A DNA stretch of 64,000 bases from assembly GCA_024579835.1 (NCBI GenBank), contig CP102060.1, positions 1,302,001-1,366,000 on the forward strand, written 5' to 3'. This DNA is from Clostridiaceae bacterium HFYG-1003 (GTDB lineage: Bacteria; Bacillota; Clostridia; Clostridiales; Clostridiaceae). Positions 26,372 to 36,911 of this stretch are shown one piece after another. Below the pieces are notes generated by a model. The model did no database searches. It was not told where the DNA came from and worked only from the letters and a program-made list of their open reading frames with translations. Made by a program: the position numbers and the translations under genes. Each line of letters begins with the position of its first letter. Within the stretch, counting starts at the first letter, position 1.

Positions 26372-29026
26372 TTACAGCACCAGCGTTTCGTCGTAACTCT
26401 TCTGGGTTTTCGCCAGCAGATCGCGATACTGCTCCAATTTGACCCGTTCCTCGGTAATTACTTTCTCCGGCGCTTTGGCCACAAATTTCTCATTGGAGAG
26501 CTTGCCTTCAATCCGGCTGACTTCTCCCTGATATTTTTTAATTTCCTTGCCCAGACGCTCCAGTTCCTTTTCCTTGTCGATCAGATCAAGCAGGGGCAGG
26601 AAGATTTCTCCGCCCGGGGTGACCAGAGTGACCGTATCGGCCAGTCCTTCCTTGGACTCCACTAAAATCACTTCACTGGCAAAACCCAGCCGTTCCAGGT
26701 AGGCACCGCTCTGCCCAAAGGCTTCTCTGGCGTCTGCTGCCGGTAGAATGTAGGTCTTGGCTTTGCGGCCGGGATGAACGTTCATTTCCTGCCGAATCGT
26801 CCGGATTGACTTGATGGCAGCAATGATATGGTCCATATGACGGGCTTCCTCCCCGAAGGAGAAGCGATCTTCATAAATGGGCCAGGCTGCCAGCGTGATG
26901 GTTTCCTCTCCGGTCAGATGGGTATAGATTTCCTCGGTGATAAAGGGCATGACCGGATGGAGCAGCTTTAATCCATCCGACAGCACCTTGACCAGAACGT
27001 TCATGGTGACGCCTTTGGCCTTTTCATCGGCTCCGGTGAACGCAGTCTTGCTCAGTTCGATGTACCAGTCACAGAATTCAGTCCACAGGAAGTCATAAAC
27101 TTTCTGGAGTGCGATTCCGATTTCAAAGCGTTCCAGGTTTTCGCTGACTTCGCGGATCACTTCATTGTTGCGATGCAGAATCCACTGATCCGCCAGAGAA
27201 TATTCCTCACAGTCCTCATACCGCTTCATCAGGTCGGCATCCAGGTTCATCATGGCGAACCGTGATGCGTTCCAGATCTTATTGGCAAAGTTACGGGCTG
27301 ATTCCACCTTGTCGTCGTTGTAGCGAATGTCATTGCCCGGAGCATTGCCGGTAACGAGCATGTAGCGCAGCGCATCCGCGCCGTACTGGTCAATGACATC
27401 CAGCGGATCAATGCCGTTGCCCAACGACTTGCTCATCTTGCGGCCCTGCTCGTCACGGACGATGCCATGGAACAGAACGGTATCAAAGGGCTTTTTGCCC
27501 ATGTTGTGCAGTCCGGAGAAGATCATGCGGGCCACCCAGAAGAAGATGATGTCATAGCCAGTCACCAGGGTGCTGGTGGGATAGAAGTAATCCAGATCCG
27601 GAGTCTGTTCCGGCCAGCCTAAGGTTGAGAACGGCCACAGAGCGGATGAGAACCAGGTATCCAGGACATCCTCATCCTGACGCAGGCGCTCGCTCCGGCA
27701 GGAAGGACAGTAGTCCGGAGTTTCCTCCGCGGCAATGACCTCACCGCAGGTCTCGCAGTACCAGACGGGAATCTGATGTCCCCACCACAGCTGACGCGAG
27801 ATGCACCAGTCCTGAATGTTTTCCATCCAGTTGTAATAGGTCTTCTCCATTCGTTCGGGAATGAACTGAATCTCCTTGGTGCGAACCGCGTCGATGGCCG
27901 GCTGGGCCAGCGGTTCCATTTTGACGTACCACTGGTTGGAAATCATGGGTTCAATGGTCGTGCCGCAACGGTCGTGGGTTGATACATTGTGCACGATGTC
28001 CCGGGTTTTGAGCAGCAGTCCCCGCGCCTGCAAATCGTTCAAAATGGCTTCTCTGGCCGCATAGCGGTCCAGTCCCTGATAAGCGTAGCCCTTTTCGTTG
28101 ATCCGGCCTTCCTCATCCATCATGACGATCTCCTGAAGACCATGGCGCAGCCCGACCTGGTAGTCATTGGGATCGTGGGCCGGCGTGATCTTGACGCAGC
28201 CCGTACCAAAGTCCATGTCCACATAGGAATCCGCGATGACCGGAATCTCCCGGTCCGTCAGCGGCAGCCGGATCGTCTTTCCGACCAGGTGACGGAACCG
28301 TTCATCTTCCGGATGAACCGCCACGGCCGTATCCCCCAGCATCGTCTCAGGACGCGTGGTGGCAATTTCCAGATAGCCGGAGCCATCGGTGAATGGGTAC
28401 TTGATGTGCCAGAAATGGCCGTTTCTTTCCTCATACTGCATTTCTGCATCGGAAATCGCGGTCAGGCACTTGGGGCACCAGTTGGTTATCCGCTGGCCGC
28501 GGTAGATCAGTCCCTCGTTGTACAGCTTGACAAAGGTGTGCCGCACGGCCCGGGACAGATTTTCATCCATGGTAAAGGCTTCTCTGGAATAATCCACCGA
28601 GCAGCCCAGCCGGTCCAGCTGACCCTTAATCTTTTCGCGGTATTCTTTCGCCCAGTCCCAGGTGTACTCCAGGAACTTCTCCCGGCCGATTTCTGATTTC
28701 ACAATCCCTTTGGCCAGAAGTTCATTCTCGACTTTCACTTCGGTAGCGATGGACGCATGATCCTGGCCTGGCAGCCACAGCGTGGAGTATCCCTGCATCC
28801 GGCGGAACCGGATCAGTATATCCTGCAGTGCATTGTCCAGGGCATGGCCCATATGAAGCTTGCCGGTAATATTAGGCGGCGGCATGACAATGGTATATGG
28901 TTTCTTCTCCGGGTCAACGGTCGGGGTAAAATAGCCCGCCTCCAGCCAGGTTTTGGTCAGTCGTTCTTCAAATTGCCTGGGATCATAGGTTGTTGCCAGA
29001 TCCGTTTTCATGCGTTTGTCTTCCAT
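26372..29026 (-). CDS. valS: Valyl-tRNA synthetase
   Basis: ValS charges tRNA-Val and edits mischarged Thr. The 884-residue protein is full length, with the class I motifs H-M-G-H (after P-P-P-N-I-T-G-K-L) and K-M-S-K-S, the CP1 editing domain, a zinc-type C-x2-C ... C-x2-C segment (C-E-T-C, C-P-S-C), the anticodon-binding domain, and the C-terminal coiled coil (about 820-880). The start follows GGAAGG. It lies 162 bases after a small hydrolase that carries the Val T-box, so its control is inferred to pass through that gene. Confidence 0.97.
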   Translation of the reverse strand: MEDKRMKTDLATTYDPRQFEERLTKTWLEAGYFTPTVDPEKKPYTIVMPPPNITGKLHMGHALDNALQDILIRFRRMQGYSTLWLPGQDHASIATEVKVENELLAKGIVKSEIGREKFLEYTWDWAKEYREKIKGQLDRLGCSVDYSREAFTMDENLSRAVRHTFVKLYNEGLIYRGQRITNWCPKCLTAISDAEMQYEERNGHFWHIKYPFTDGSGYLEIATTRPETMLGDTAVAVHPEDERFRHLVGKTIRLPLTDREIPVIADSYVDMDFGTGCVKITPAHDPNDYQVGLRHGLQEIVMMDEEGRINEKGYAYQGLDRYAAREAILNDLQARGLLLKTRDIVHNVSTHDRCGTTIEPMISNQWYVKMEPLAQPAIDAVRTKEIQFIPERMEKTYYNWMENIQDWCISRQLWWGHQIPVWYCETCGEVIAAEETPDYCPSCRSERLRQDEDVLDTWFSSALWPFSTLGWPEQTPDLDYFYPTSTLVTGYDIIFFWVARMIFSGLHNMGKKPFDTVLFHGIVRDEQGRKMSKSLGNGIDPLDVIDQYGADALRYMLVTGNAPGNDIRYNDDKVESARNFANKIWNASRFAMMNLDADLMKRYEDCEEYSLADQWILHRNNEVIREVSENLERFEIGIALQKVYDFLWTEFCDWYIELSKTAFTGADEKAKGVTMNVLVKVLSDGLKLLHPVMPFITEEIYTHLTGEETITLAAWPIYEDRFSFGEEARHMDHIIAAIKSIRTIRQEMNVHPGRKAKTYILPAADAREAFGQSGAYLERLGFASEVILVESKEGLADTVTLVTPGGEIFLPLLDLIDKEKELERLGKEIKKYQGEVSRIEGKLSNEKFVAKAPEKVITEERVKLEQYRDLLAKTQKSYDETLVL

Positions 29027-29188
29027 CTTTTATCATCCTTCCTTCAGGCAATCTGTTCGAACCGCCCCGATTCAGCAGAATCCTGCTGAATTGACGGCTT
29101 CGCGACTCCTGTTTCAAAAATTTGTACTTTAAAACCAGTTGCAGTGTCTTGGGTTCATGGTTCGCTGATGCCTCATCAGCCAGGCCGC

Positions 29189-29821
29189 TTATTCGATAAA
29201 CCGGCCAATCTCTTCCAGTACATCTGAAAGAATCCGAACTGATTCCGAAATGGTGCCGGCGTTGAGGCTGTGGTCAGCTCCCGGATAAACCTTGAGCCTG
29301 GAAGCCGCCTCGCCGAGGGTTTCCAGGGCCTTCTCATGATCGAGCAGGTGGTCTTCGCTGCCGGTGAAGGCCATGAAGTTGATGATCCCGATCTGAAGGG
29401 CCATGGTGTCCACCATCTGGTCAATGGGCGTCAGATAGACGCAGCGGACCGGCTGATTCTGGCGCTGCGCGGCGTCCGAGGCAAACAGTGCTCCCACGCT
29501 TTTCCCCAGAAAGACCAGGTCGCCGCTTCGATCTTCTCCGGTCAGAACCTCGTCCACGACACCTGACACCAGATTTCCCATAGCATGCCTGGTGCGCTCA
29601 TTCAGACTGAATTCGCCGTAGGACAGAATCAGCAGATTGTATCCTTTTTGCATCGCCAGACGGGTGGCATAATACAGCAGCGGTTTGTCAACTGTATAAC
29701 CCTTCCCCGGGAAAAGGACACACAGGCCTCTTGAGTCTGGATTTTCCAGCAAGGTGCAGTTGATCTTCAAATCCTGGTATTCTGATTGGATAATCCGCCG
29801 TTCGACTTTTTCTTCTTTCAT
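29189..29821 (-). CDS. Small alpha/beta hydrolase under a Val T-box
   Basis: The 210-residue protein shows an alpha/beta-hydrolase pattern: G-L-C-V-L-F-P-G-K-G-Y early, the nucleophile elbow G-K-S-V-G (Ser108), acidic G-S-E-D (Asp157) and G-A-D-H-S (His184). No signal peptide or lid is visible, so it is a small cytoplasmic member and the substrate is unknown. ATG at 29821 follows GGGGAGGAG. It is the first gene after a T-box leader whose specifier reads GUA (Val) and lies ahead of valS. A role linked to valine status, for example on Val-derived or misacylated molecules, is only a guess. Confidence 0.82.
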   Translation of the reverse strand: MKEEKVERRIIQSEYQDLKINCTLLENPDSRGLCVLFPGKGYTVDKPLLYYATRLAMQKGYNLLILSYGEFSLNERTRHAMGNLVSGVVDEVLTGEDRSGDLVFLGKSVGALFASDAAQRQNQPVRCVYLTPIDQMVDTMALQIGIINFMAFTGSEDHLLDHEKALETLGEAASRLKVYPGADHSLNAGTISESVRILSDVLEEIGRFIE

Positions 29822-29850
29822 CGGTTGCTCCTCCCCAAAAAAATTAAAAT

Positions 29851-29885
29851 AAAAAAGGGCCTTCGTCACATAAGGACGAAGACCC
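29851..29885 (-). terminator. Attenuator terminator of the Val T-box
   Basis: GGGTCTTCGTC/GACGAAGGCCC (11 bp, one G-T pair) with a 7-nt loop is followed by TTTTTTATTTT on the minus strand. Confidence 0.85.
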
Positions 29886-30075
29886 GCGGTACCACCTTAA
29901 TTCCCACCTGAGATGGGCTCTCATCAGATAACGGTCATCCGGACCGTTCCCGGTTACTAAGTTTTCTCCGGGACAGCTCGAAAAGCTACCTTCCGTTCCT
30001 TTCCCCTGTCGATCTTTCAGCCTTGGATCGATTCTCTGCAAAGGGTCCCCGAACATACTCCTCTTTTCTATATGC
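29857..30075 (-). promoter_or_regulatory. T-box leader, predicted tRNA-Val specifier GUA
   Basis: On the minus strand the T-box AAGGTGGTACCGCG lies at 29898-29885 and the AGTA motif at 30059-30056. After the 3' Stem I arm GAAC comes GAA-G and then GTA (29989-29987), in the same position as UUC in the pheS leader of this window. GTA is a Val codon. The terminator stem (29885-29875 with 29867-29857) ends in TTTTTT. The leader precedes the hydrolase gene and, 633 codon bases plus 162 bases later, valS. Confidence 0.9.
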
Positions 30076-30216
30076 GCTTTTGCTATTCAGTTCATGGAGC
30101 CGTCTGCTTCATGGAATAAAGATCCCTGCATCACTGGGTTTCACGAATCAGAATCTCAATGATTCAGAGCCGCAATGAATCAGAATCGCAAAGGATCCGT
30201 CATCATCGGTGATGGA

Positions 30217-33200
30217 TTAGTTATCTTCAATGAGGCTATTATAGCCTTCTTTGGCTAAAACTTCAACCAGGCGGCTGCCGACTTTTTGGGTCAGGCTCGG
30301 ATTGAGTTCAATGATTTCCTTCCCCGCCAGGTTCTTAAACGCTACCGACAGCATCAGCTTAATCCGATTGAGCTGGTTGACCTCCGACGCGCCTGGATCA
30401 TAGTCGATGGCCGCGATATTGGCTTCGGGGTGAATTTCCCGCAGCTTCTTGATCATGCCCTTTCCTGTAACATGATTCGGGAGGCAGGCAAAGGGCTGCA
30501 TGCAGATAATATTGTGGACGCCTTCATGCAGCAGTTCCAGCATTTCACCGGTCAGGAACCAGCCTTCTCCGGTCATGTTGCCCAGCTGCAGGATTGGTTC
30601 GGTCTTTTTCGCCAGATCATAGATTGAGGCCGGCGGGTAAAACCGATTGGACGTTTTCAGGGCCTTCTTCATCGCCTTGCGGAAGAACTCAATACCGGCA
30701 ATGCCGGCATGTCCGCCCAGGGCCGAAGTCATGGAGCCTCCCAGGTACTTATGCTTGTAGTCGGAATCCAGTGCGGAATAGAGGAAGAAATCCATCAGAT
30801 CCGGCATTACGGCTTCCGCCCCTTCGCTTTCGATAATGTCTACCACTGAATTATTCGCCGTCGGGTGGAACTTGACAAGGATTTCCCCTACCAGTCCAAC
30901 CTTTGGCTTCACCAGATTTTCATGGATCGGGAATTCATCGAAGTCTTTTACGATGGCCTTGCAGTTGCGTTCGTATTCCAGGAAACTGCCCTTTTTCAGG
31001 CTCCGGATGCAGCGGTTGACCCAGTGGTCATAGAGGGCGTTGGCTGAACCGGCGACCTTCTCATAAGGCCGGACCTTATACAGCACCCGCATCAGCAGAT
31101 CGCCGTAGATCAGTCCCTGAGCGGCTCGGGACAGCGTGGGCAGATCAAACGCCATGCCCGGATGGCTTTCAAATCCCTGAACCGAGAGTGGAACGCAGGG
31201 TACATTGGCAAACCCGGCATCGCGCAGCGCTTTGCGGATGAAGGCCACATAGTTGGTGGCACGGCAGCCGCCGCCGGTCTGGGTGATGACCACTGTCGTG
31301 TTGTCCAGGTCATATTCACCGGACTGCAGCGCATTGATCAGCTGGCCCGTGACCAGGATGCTGGGATAACAGGCGTCATTATTGACATACTTCAGACCCG
31401 CTTCGACCGCACCTTTGTCGACTTCAGGCAGCAGAACGACCCGGAATCCGGAATACTGGAGAGCAGCCTCGACAAACTGGAGGTGTATGGGTGAAAGCTG
31501 AGGTGAAATAATGGTATGCTGCCTTTTCATTTCTTTGGTGAACGTGATGGGGGTACAGTCAATCGCTTCGGGTACCGGTACGTACTGATTGCGCTGACGC
31601 TCTTCCATGGCTGCCTTGAGCGACCGGATCCGAATGCGGGCCGCGCCCAGATTGTTGCCTTCATCGATTTTCAGGCAGGTGTAGATCTTGCCGACGCCGG
31701 AGAGGATCTCCTGAACCTGGTCGGTCGTCACTGCATCCAGCCCGCAGCCGAAGGAGTTGAGCTGAACCAGTTCCAGGTCCTCCCGGGCGCTGACCACAGA
31801 GGCGGCGTGGTAGAGCCGGGAATGGTAGGTCCACTGATCCACGACCCGAAGCTGCCGCTCCTCGGTCTGGTCCAGATGGCAGATGGAATCTTCGCTCAGC
31901 ACCGCCATGCCAAAGGAGGTAATCACCTCCGGGATGCCGTGGTGCACTTCCGGATCAACATGGTAAGGCCGTCCGCCCAGAACAATGCCTTTGATCTGGT
32001 GTTTGCGGAGATATTCCAGGGTTTCTTCGCCAAACCGGCGAATGTCGGCCTTATACGCATCGCGTTCGGCAAAGCCTTTGCGGCAGGCCGCTTCCCATTC
32101 TGACAGGGAGATATCGCACCGGTTCTTGAAGATCTGATACAGCCGGCGAGCCAGTTTGTCGCGGTCACCAATGTTCAGGAACGGGTTCAGGAAGGGAATG
32201 GAGCTTTCCTTGAGATTGTCCACGTTGTTCTTAATGACTTCCGGATAGGAGGTCACAATGGGGCAGTTGTAGAAATTGTCAGCTCCCTTGAATTCCTTTT
32301 CCTCAAAGGGAATGCAGGGATAGAAGATGAGATCCGGCTTTTTTCGAATCAGCCACTCAATGTGACCATGCACCAGTTTCCCGGGATAGCAGACCGATTC
32401 CGAAGGAATGGTCTCAATGCCCATCTCATAGAGCTGTTTGGACGACTGGGGCGAGAGCAGCACCGAAAAGCCCAGATCCGTCAGAACCGTATGCCAGAAG
32501 GGATAATTCTCGTACAGGTTCAGCACCCGTGGAATGCCGATGACGCCGCGTCGGGCCTCCTCTTTCTTCAATGGCTTATAGTATTTGAAGGTTCGTTCAA
32601 ATTTATAGGCAAAGGCGTTGGGAATGGTGGATTTCTCCAGGTTTCCCAACGGACGCTCACACCGGTTGCCCGAAATGAACTGCTTCCCGCCGGTAAATTT
32701 ATTGATCGTAAGCTGACAGTTGTTGGCACACAGGCCGCAGCGGCGAAGATCCGTTTCATAGCTGAACTGTTCGATATCGGACCGGCTCCGCAGGGTCGAT
32801 TGGTGGCCTTCCTCAAACCGTTCCCGGGCAATCAAAGCAGCTCCATAGGCGCCCATGAGGCCGGCAATGTCCGGGCGCACGGCCTGCACACCCGAAACCA
32901 GTTCAAAGGCCCGCAGTACGGCATCATTATGGAATGTACCGCCCTGAACGATGATCTTCTCCCCCATTTCTTTGGGGTTGCGAATCTTAATAACTTTATA
33001 CAGGGCATTCTTAATAACCGAGTAGGACAGTCCTGCGGAGATGTCGCCCACGCTGGCTCCCTCTTTCTGGGCCTGTTTGACCCGGGAGTTCATGAACACC
33101 GTGCAGCGCGTTCCCAGATCCACCGGGGCGCGGCTGGTCAAAGCTTCCCCTGCGAAGCCCTGCGGCGTGGTATTGAGTCCCCGGGCAAAGGTCTCGATGA

Positions 33201-34554
33201 ACGAGCCGCAGCCGGAGGAACAGGCTTCATTGAGCAAAATGGAATCAATGACGCCGTTTTTAATGCGCAGGCATTTCATGTCCTGCCCGCCAATATCCAG
33301 GATAAAGTCCACGCCATGGAGGAAGTGATCGGAAGCCTTGTAATGGGCAATGGTCTCAATCTCGCCGATGTCGACGCCAAGGGCCTCGCGGATCAGCGAT
33401 TCGCCATAACCGGTTACGCAGGAGTTGGCAATCCAGACCTTGTCATGGAGTGCTTCATATACTTTCTTGACCTCTTCGACGACTTTATCCAGCGGTTTGC
33501 CTTCATTGGAACCGTAGAAGGAATAGACCAGATTCCGATCCCGGTCCACCAGGGCAACCTTGGAGGTGGTGGAACCGGCATCAATCCCAAGGAAGAGCGG
33601 TCCTTCCACCTCATCGATGGCTACCCGGTTCACCCGTTCGCGATCGTGGCGCGCCCGGAACTCTGTCAGCTCCGCCTCCGTTTCAAACAGTGGCCGCAGG
33701 CGCTCGACTTCATTCAGTGTGATTTCCCGCTTCCTGCGCAGTCGCTCGACCACGGTGTAGAAGTTCACCGCATCGGATTCTTCCGAGATCAGCGCCGCAC
33801 CGATGGCGACGAACAGATTGGAGTGTTCCGGACTGATGACAGCCTCATCGGAAAGGTTCAGCGTCTCAATGAAACGCTGTCTCAGTTCCGACAAGAAGAA
33901 CAGCGGACCGCCTAAGAAGGCGATGTTGCCCCGAATCGGACGGCCGCAGGCCAGACCGGAAATGGTCTGATTCACTACCGCCTGGAACACGGAGGCTGCA
34001 ATGTCCTCCGGCCGAGCGCCCTCATTGATCAGGGGCTGCACGTCGGTCTTGGCAAATACACCGCAGCGGGCTGCGATGGGATAAATGGTCGTATGATTTT
34101 TTGCCAGGTCATTGAGACCCTGAGCATCCGTCTTCAGGAGACTGGCCATTTGATCGATGAACGCTCCCGTGCCCCCGGCACAAGTGCCGTTCATGCGCTG
34201 ATCCATGGCTTTGCCAAAGAATGTGATCTTGGCATCTTCACCGCCCAGCTCAATGGCAACATCCGTCTGCGGAATATAGGTCTCCACCGCCCGGGTACAG
34301 GCGATCACTTCCTGAGAAAACGGGATGTTCAACAGTGCAGCGACGCCAAATCCGCCGGAGCCGGCTGCATTGATGGTCACCGGAACATCACCCAATAATT
34401 CATAAACCTCTTCCACGATGCCCCGGACTGTACTTCTCACATCGGAGAAATGGCGGCGGTAGGTGGAATAAATCATGTCGTGTTCATCATTGAGAACAAT
34501 GATTTTAACTGTGGTGGAACCGACATCCAGGCCAATACTGTATTTTAATGACAT
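30217..34554 (-). CDS. Giant 2-hydroxyacyl-CoA dehydratase activase-type protein
   Basis: The 1445-residue protein fuses two activator-type ATPase domains and C-terminal dehydratase-like modules. Domain 1 (about 5-265) has [20 protein letters not shown] and A-R-C-G-V-F. Domain 2 (about 325-590) has [18 protein letters not shown] and T-R-C-T-V-F. The Cys in each pair resemble those that hold a [4Fe-4S] cluster between activator subunits in HgdC. A Cys-rich segment (C-G-L-C-A-N-N-C) follows, then a DUF2229-like region and an HgdB-like end. HgdC drives ATP-dependent electron transfer to the dehydratase; the substrate of this fused form is unknown. ATG at 34554 is preferred, 6 bases after GAGGGG. 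Confidence 0.9.
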   Translation of the reverse strand: MSLKYSIGLDVGSTTVKIIVLNDEHDMIYSTYRRHFSDVRSTVRGIVEEVYELLGDVPVTINAAGSGGFGVAALLNIPFSQEVIACTRAVETYIPQTDVAIELGGEDAKITFFGKAMDQRMNGTCAGGTGAFIDQMASLLKTDAQGLNDLAKNHTTIYPIAARCGVFAKTDVQPLINEGARPEDIAASVFQAVVNQTISGLACGRPIRGNIAFLGGPLFFLSELRQRFIETLNLSDEAVISPEHSNLFVAIGAALISEESDAVNFYTVVERLRRKREITLNEVERLRPLFETEAELTEFRARHDRERVNRVAIDEVEGPLFLGIDAGSTTSKVALVDRDRNLVYSFYGSNEGKPLDKVVEEVKKVYEALHDKVWIANSCVTGYGESLIREALGVDIGEIETIAHYKASDHFLHGVDFILDIGGQDMKCLRIKNGVIDSILLNEACSSGCGSFIETFARGLNTTPQGFAGEALTSRAPVDLGTRCTVFMNSRVKQAQKEGASVGDISAGLSYSVIKNALYKVIKIRNPKEMGEKIIVQGGTFHNDAVLRAFELVSGVQAVRPDIAGLMGAYGAALIARERFEEGHQSTLRSRSDIEQFSYETDLRRCGLCANNCQLTINKFTGGKQFISGNRCERPLGNLEKSTIPNAFAYKFERTFKYYKPLKKEEARRGVIGIPRVLNLYENYPFWHTVLTDLGFSVLLSPQSSKQLYEMGIETIPSESVCYPGKLVHGHIEWLIRKKPDLIFYPCIPFEEKEFKGADNFYNCPIVTSYPEVIKNNVDNLKESSIPFLNPFLNIGDRDKLARRLYQIFKNRCDISLSEWEAACRKGFAERDAYKADIRRFGEETLEYLRKHQIKGIVLGGRPYHVDPEVHHGIPEVITSFGMAVLSEDSICHLDQTEERQLRVVDQWTYHSRLYHAASVVSAREDLELVQLNSFGCGLDAVTTDQVQEILSGVGKIYTCLKIDEGNNLGAARIRIRSLKAAMEERQRNQYVPVPEAIDCTPITFTKEMKRQHTIISPQLSPIHLQFVEAALQYSGFRVVLLPEVDKGAVEAGLKYVNNDACYPSILVTGQLINALQSGEYDLDNTTVVITQTGGGCRATNYVAFIRKALRDAGFANVPCVPLSVQGFESHPGMAFDLPTLSRAAQGLIYGDLLMRVLYKVRPYEKVAGSANALYDHWVNRCIRSLKKGSFLEYERNCKAIVKDFDEFPIHENLVKPKVGLVGEILVKFHPTANNSVVDIIESEGAEAVMPDLMDFFLYSALDSDYKHKYLGGSMTSALGGHAGIAGIEFFRKAMKKALKTSNRFYPPASIYDLAKKTEPILQLGNMTGEGWFLTGEMLELLHEGVHNIICMQPFACLPNHVTGKGMIKKLREIHPEANIAAIDYDPGASEVNQLNRIKLMLSVAFKNLAGKEIIELNPSLTQKVGSRLVEVLAKEGYNSLIEDN

Positions 34555-34752
34555 GTACATCCCCTCTTTGATGGTCTGCCAGCCAGACCCGGGTCCGGTG
34601 CAGAAAACAGAGATTTGTTATAAATTTTTTATCGTTTGTTTCATTCGGCTAGTTGGCGGCGCGGGCGCTCCCGCGGCACAGCGGCCGGATGGCGGATATT
34701 ATTATCTCATCATAGCAGGCAAGTGGAGCCGGATGGTTAAATTGAGGTTAAA

Positions 34753-35445
34753 TCATTCTTCCTCAGCCTGTTCTAAAGTCATATTATAAACCTTTTTGAT
34801 CAAATTGTAATCATAGCCCCGTGAGAGGAGAAACCGATAAACTTTTTCCCGAATTTTGTTCTCTTCCAATCCTCGGTTTTTCAGACTCAGAACCTTTTTC
34901 CGGCAGGCCGCCAGTGCGTGGGATTCTTCCGCATCGCTCATGTCCTCGAGCAGGTCTTGGGCGATCTCGCGATCTACGCCCTTCTGGGCCAGTTCCTGTT
35001 CGATAGCTCTGGAGCCGCGCTGACGGATCCGTTCTTTCAGATAAGCCTGCGCGAATTTTTCGTCATCCAGAAAACCATACGAAGCAAGGCTCTCCAGGGT
35101 CGCCTCAATGGCTCGGTCGGAAAAATCTTTCTCCTTCAGCTTGTCGCGGACCTCTTTACGAGTTCGCATACGTATATCAAGCAGGTGAAGTCCCGCTTCC
35201 CGGGCTTTCACCAGTTCATCTTCCACAATCAGTTCGCGCAGCTCCGGCAACTCGATGCGGGATTCCGGACGCAGACTTCTTCGGAATGCGACTTCCTGAG
35301 ATAAAAGGAATTCGGGAGATTCGGGGTCCTCCATCAGATCGCTCCAGTCCTGGGGCGTCAGATTCGCTTCATGATCTTCCCAGGCTGCTGAGACCTTGAC
35401 ATACCCTTTTTTTCCGGTCGCCGGTTCAATTCGTTTAATATGCAT
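34753..35445 (-). CDS. recX: RecX regulatory protein
   Basis: RecX binds RecA filaments and limits their activity. The roughly 230-residue protein has the RecX three-helix repeats (R-x-R-T-R-K-E-V-R-D-K-L, Y-G-F-L-D-D-E-K-F-A, the R-Q-R-G-S-R-A-I-E-Q-E-L segment). It has a longer, acidic N-terminal part than many homologues. AGGAGGTG lies 6 bases before the ATG at 35445. recA is not in this window. Confidence 0.9.
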   Translation of the reverse strand: MHIKRIEPATGKKGYVKVSAAWEDHEANLTPQDWSDLMEDPESPEFLLSQEVAFRRSLRPESRIELPELRELIVEDELVKAREAGLHLLDIRMRTRKEVRDKLKEKDFSDRAIEATLESLASYGFLDDEKFAQAYLKERIRQRGSRAIEQELAQKGVDREIAQDLLEDMSDAEESHALAACRKKVLSLKNRGLEENKIREKVYRFLLSRGYDYNLIKKVYNMTLEQAEEE

Positions 35446-35576
35446 CAATGCCACCTCCTGGTCGTGGATTGCAGCCGGCCCCAACCCCTGGGCCAGCCAG
35501 CTTGCTGTATCCCCTGTGCCGCTGACAGCCGCGGGCGGGTCCGGTGAGCTGACTGGCTACCTGAGTGACTGCCACT

Positions 35577-36845
35577 CTAAGCGAAAGAATCAGCCTCTTC
35601 TTCGTCATGCTGTGGTATAAGCAGAGAGATCGTCGGAGTAGAAAACACCAGCTGGGCTACCTGACGCAGTTCATCCACCGACAGGTTTTCCATCTCCCGG
35701 AGCTCTTCCTCATAATGAAGCAGCGCCCTGTCATCCAGCGCGTTGGCCGCCACATAGCTGCACAGTGCCGGGGTATCGTCCAGCAGTGCTGCGATATGAG
35801 TTCGATGCATTTTCTGGGACAGCTGGAGATCTTTCTCCGTCAGGGGAATTCGCCCCGCTTTGAGATCCGCGATGATGTTCATAATGATCTGAAGGACCGT
35901 CTGAACATTTTCCGGTTCCGTGGCACAATAAACTTCCAGTGTCCGTACGTGGGGGGTCAGATCCAGCCCCGAATAAATATCATAGGACAGGCCCCGCTTT
36001 AACCGGATTTCCCGGAACAGCAGAGAGTTGTCGGAGTCGCCCAGCCGGCGGTTCAACACTTTCAGGGCAGTTTCCTGAGCCGGATCCAGATCCGGAAAAT
36101 GATAAAGCAGCGTCACCGTCGCCATTTCCGAAGAGTCTGTGGGGGTTTCCCATTCTCCGGTATGGTTTGGCGAATCATGGAAATAAAATGACTGAACGCC
36201 TCTGGCAGGCCAGCTCTCGAAATAGCGACGGACCCTTTCCTGCATTACTTCATGGGGCTCATGGGAAGCCAGCACCAGGGTCGCCTGATCCGGTGTCAGG
36301 TACTGAAGCCGGTGGCGTTTCAGATCTGCCAGCGTCACCGCCGCGATGGATGCTTCATCACCGATCACATCGTACCGGAGCGGCTCCTCCGGCCAGGCCC
36401 TGGCATAAAGCAGATCATAGGAAATGGTCTCCAGATCCTCCAGCCCTTCTTTATATTCACTGAGTATGACGGACCGTTCCCGGTCCAGCTCCGACTGAGT
36501 CAGGTCGGTGTTTTGAACCAGATCGGACACCAGGTCCAGAGCCGCTTCCATTTCACCGGACAAGGCGGATACCGAAAGGATCAATTGCGTCAGATCCGTA
36601 AAAGCGTTGACGTCGCCGCCCAGAAACTCAAACTCTTCGTTAATGGCATCATGGCTGCGCCGGGTCGTTCCGGTGAACAGCATATGTTCCAGAACGTGGG
36701 TCATTCCTTTCTGCTTGGGGGGATCCATCATGGAGCCAACCCGGAACCCCAGGTTCAGCGCCATGATCTGGCTGTCTTTTTTTATAGTTATCAAACGCAG
36801 ACCGTTTGTTAGGTAAAGTTCTTTAATATCAGGCATATGTTCCAT
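35577..36845 (-). CDS. M16B zinc metallopeptidase (processing peptidase-like)
   Basis: The 422-residue protein is a single-chain M16B peptidase, as in Bacillus YmfF/YmfH or mitochondrial processing peptidase. The inverted zinc motif H-V-L-E-H is at residues 50-54, with the third ligand expected in D-R-E-R-S-V-I-L-S-E-Y. The C-terminal half has the second M16 domain (G-L-S-Y-D-I-Y-S-G). No signal peptide is seen. Two ATGs (36845, 36836) are possible after AAAAAGG. Its end is 131 bases before recX. Confidence 0.9.
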   Translation of the reverse strand: MEHMPDIKELYLTNGLRLITIKKDSQIMALNLGFRVGSMMDPPKQKGMTHVLEHMLFTGTTRRSHDAINEEFEFLGGDVNAFTDLTQLILSVSALSGEMEAALDLVSDLVQNTDLTQSELDRERSVILSEYKEGLEDLETISYDLLYARAWPEEPLRYDVIGDEASIAAVTLADLKRHRLQYLTPDQATLVLASHEPHEVMQERVRRYFESWPARGVQSFYFHDSPNHTGEWETPTDSSEMATVTLLYHFPDLDPAQETALKVLNRRLGDSDNSLLFREIRLKRGLSYDIYSGLDLTPHVRTLEVYCATEPENVQTVLQIIMNIIADLKAGRIPLTEKDLQLSQKMHRTHIAALLDDTPALCSYVAANALDDRALLHYEEELREMENLSVDELRQVAQLVFSTPTISLLIPQHDEEEADSFA

Positions 36846-36902
36846 CCTTTTTCACAATCTAGCCTCCATTATAAGTCAGCCAAAGAATTATTACTATCTT
36901 TC

Positions 36903-36911
36903 CCGTTCACA
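36903..36911. repeat. Target-site duplication of IS copy 2, left
   Basis: CCGTTCACA is repeated at 38458-38466 on the other side of the element; the match extends one base further, so the exact boundary is ambiguous by 1 nt. Confidence 0.85.

Noticed and set aside
32362-33915. Long open frame (517 codons) on the plus strand
   Set aside because: It lies antisense within the activase gene, whose domains are clear. It has no ribosome binding site or domain.
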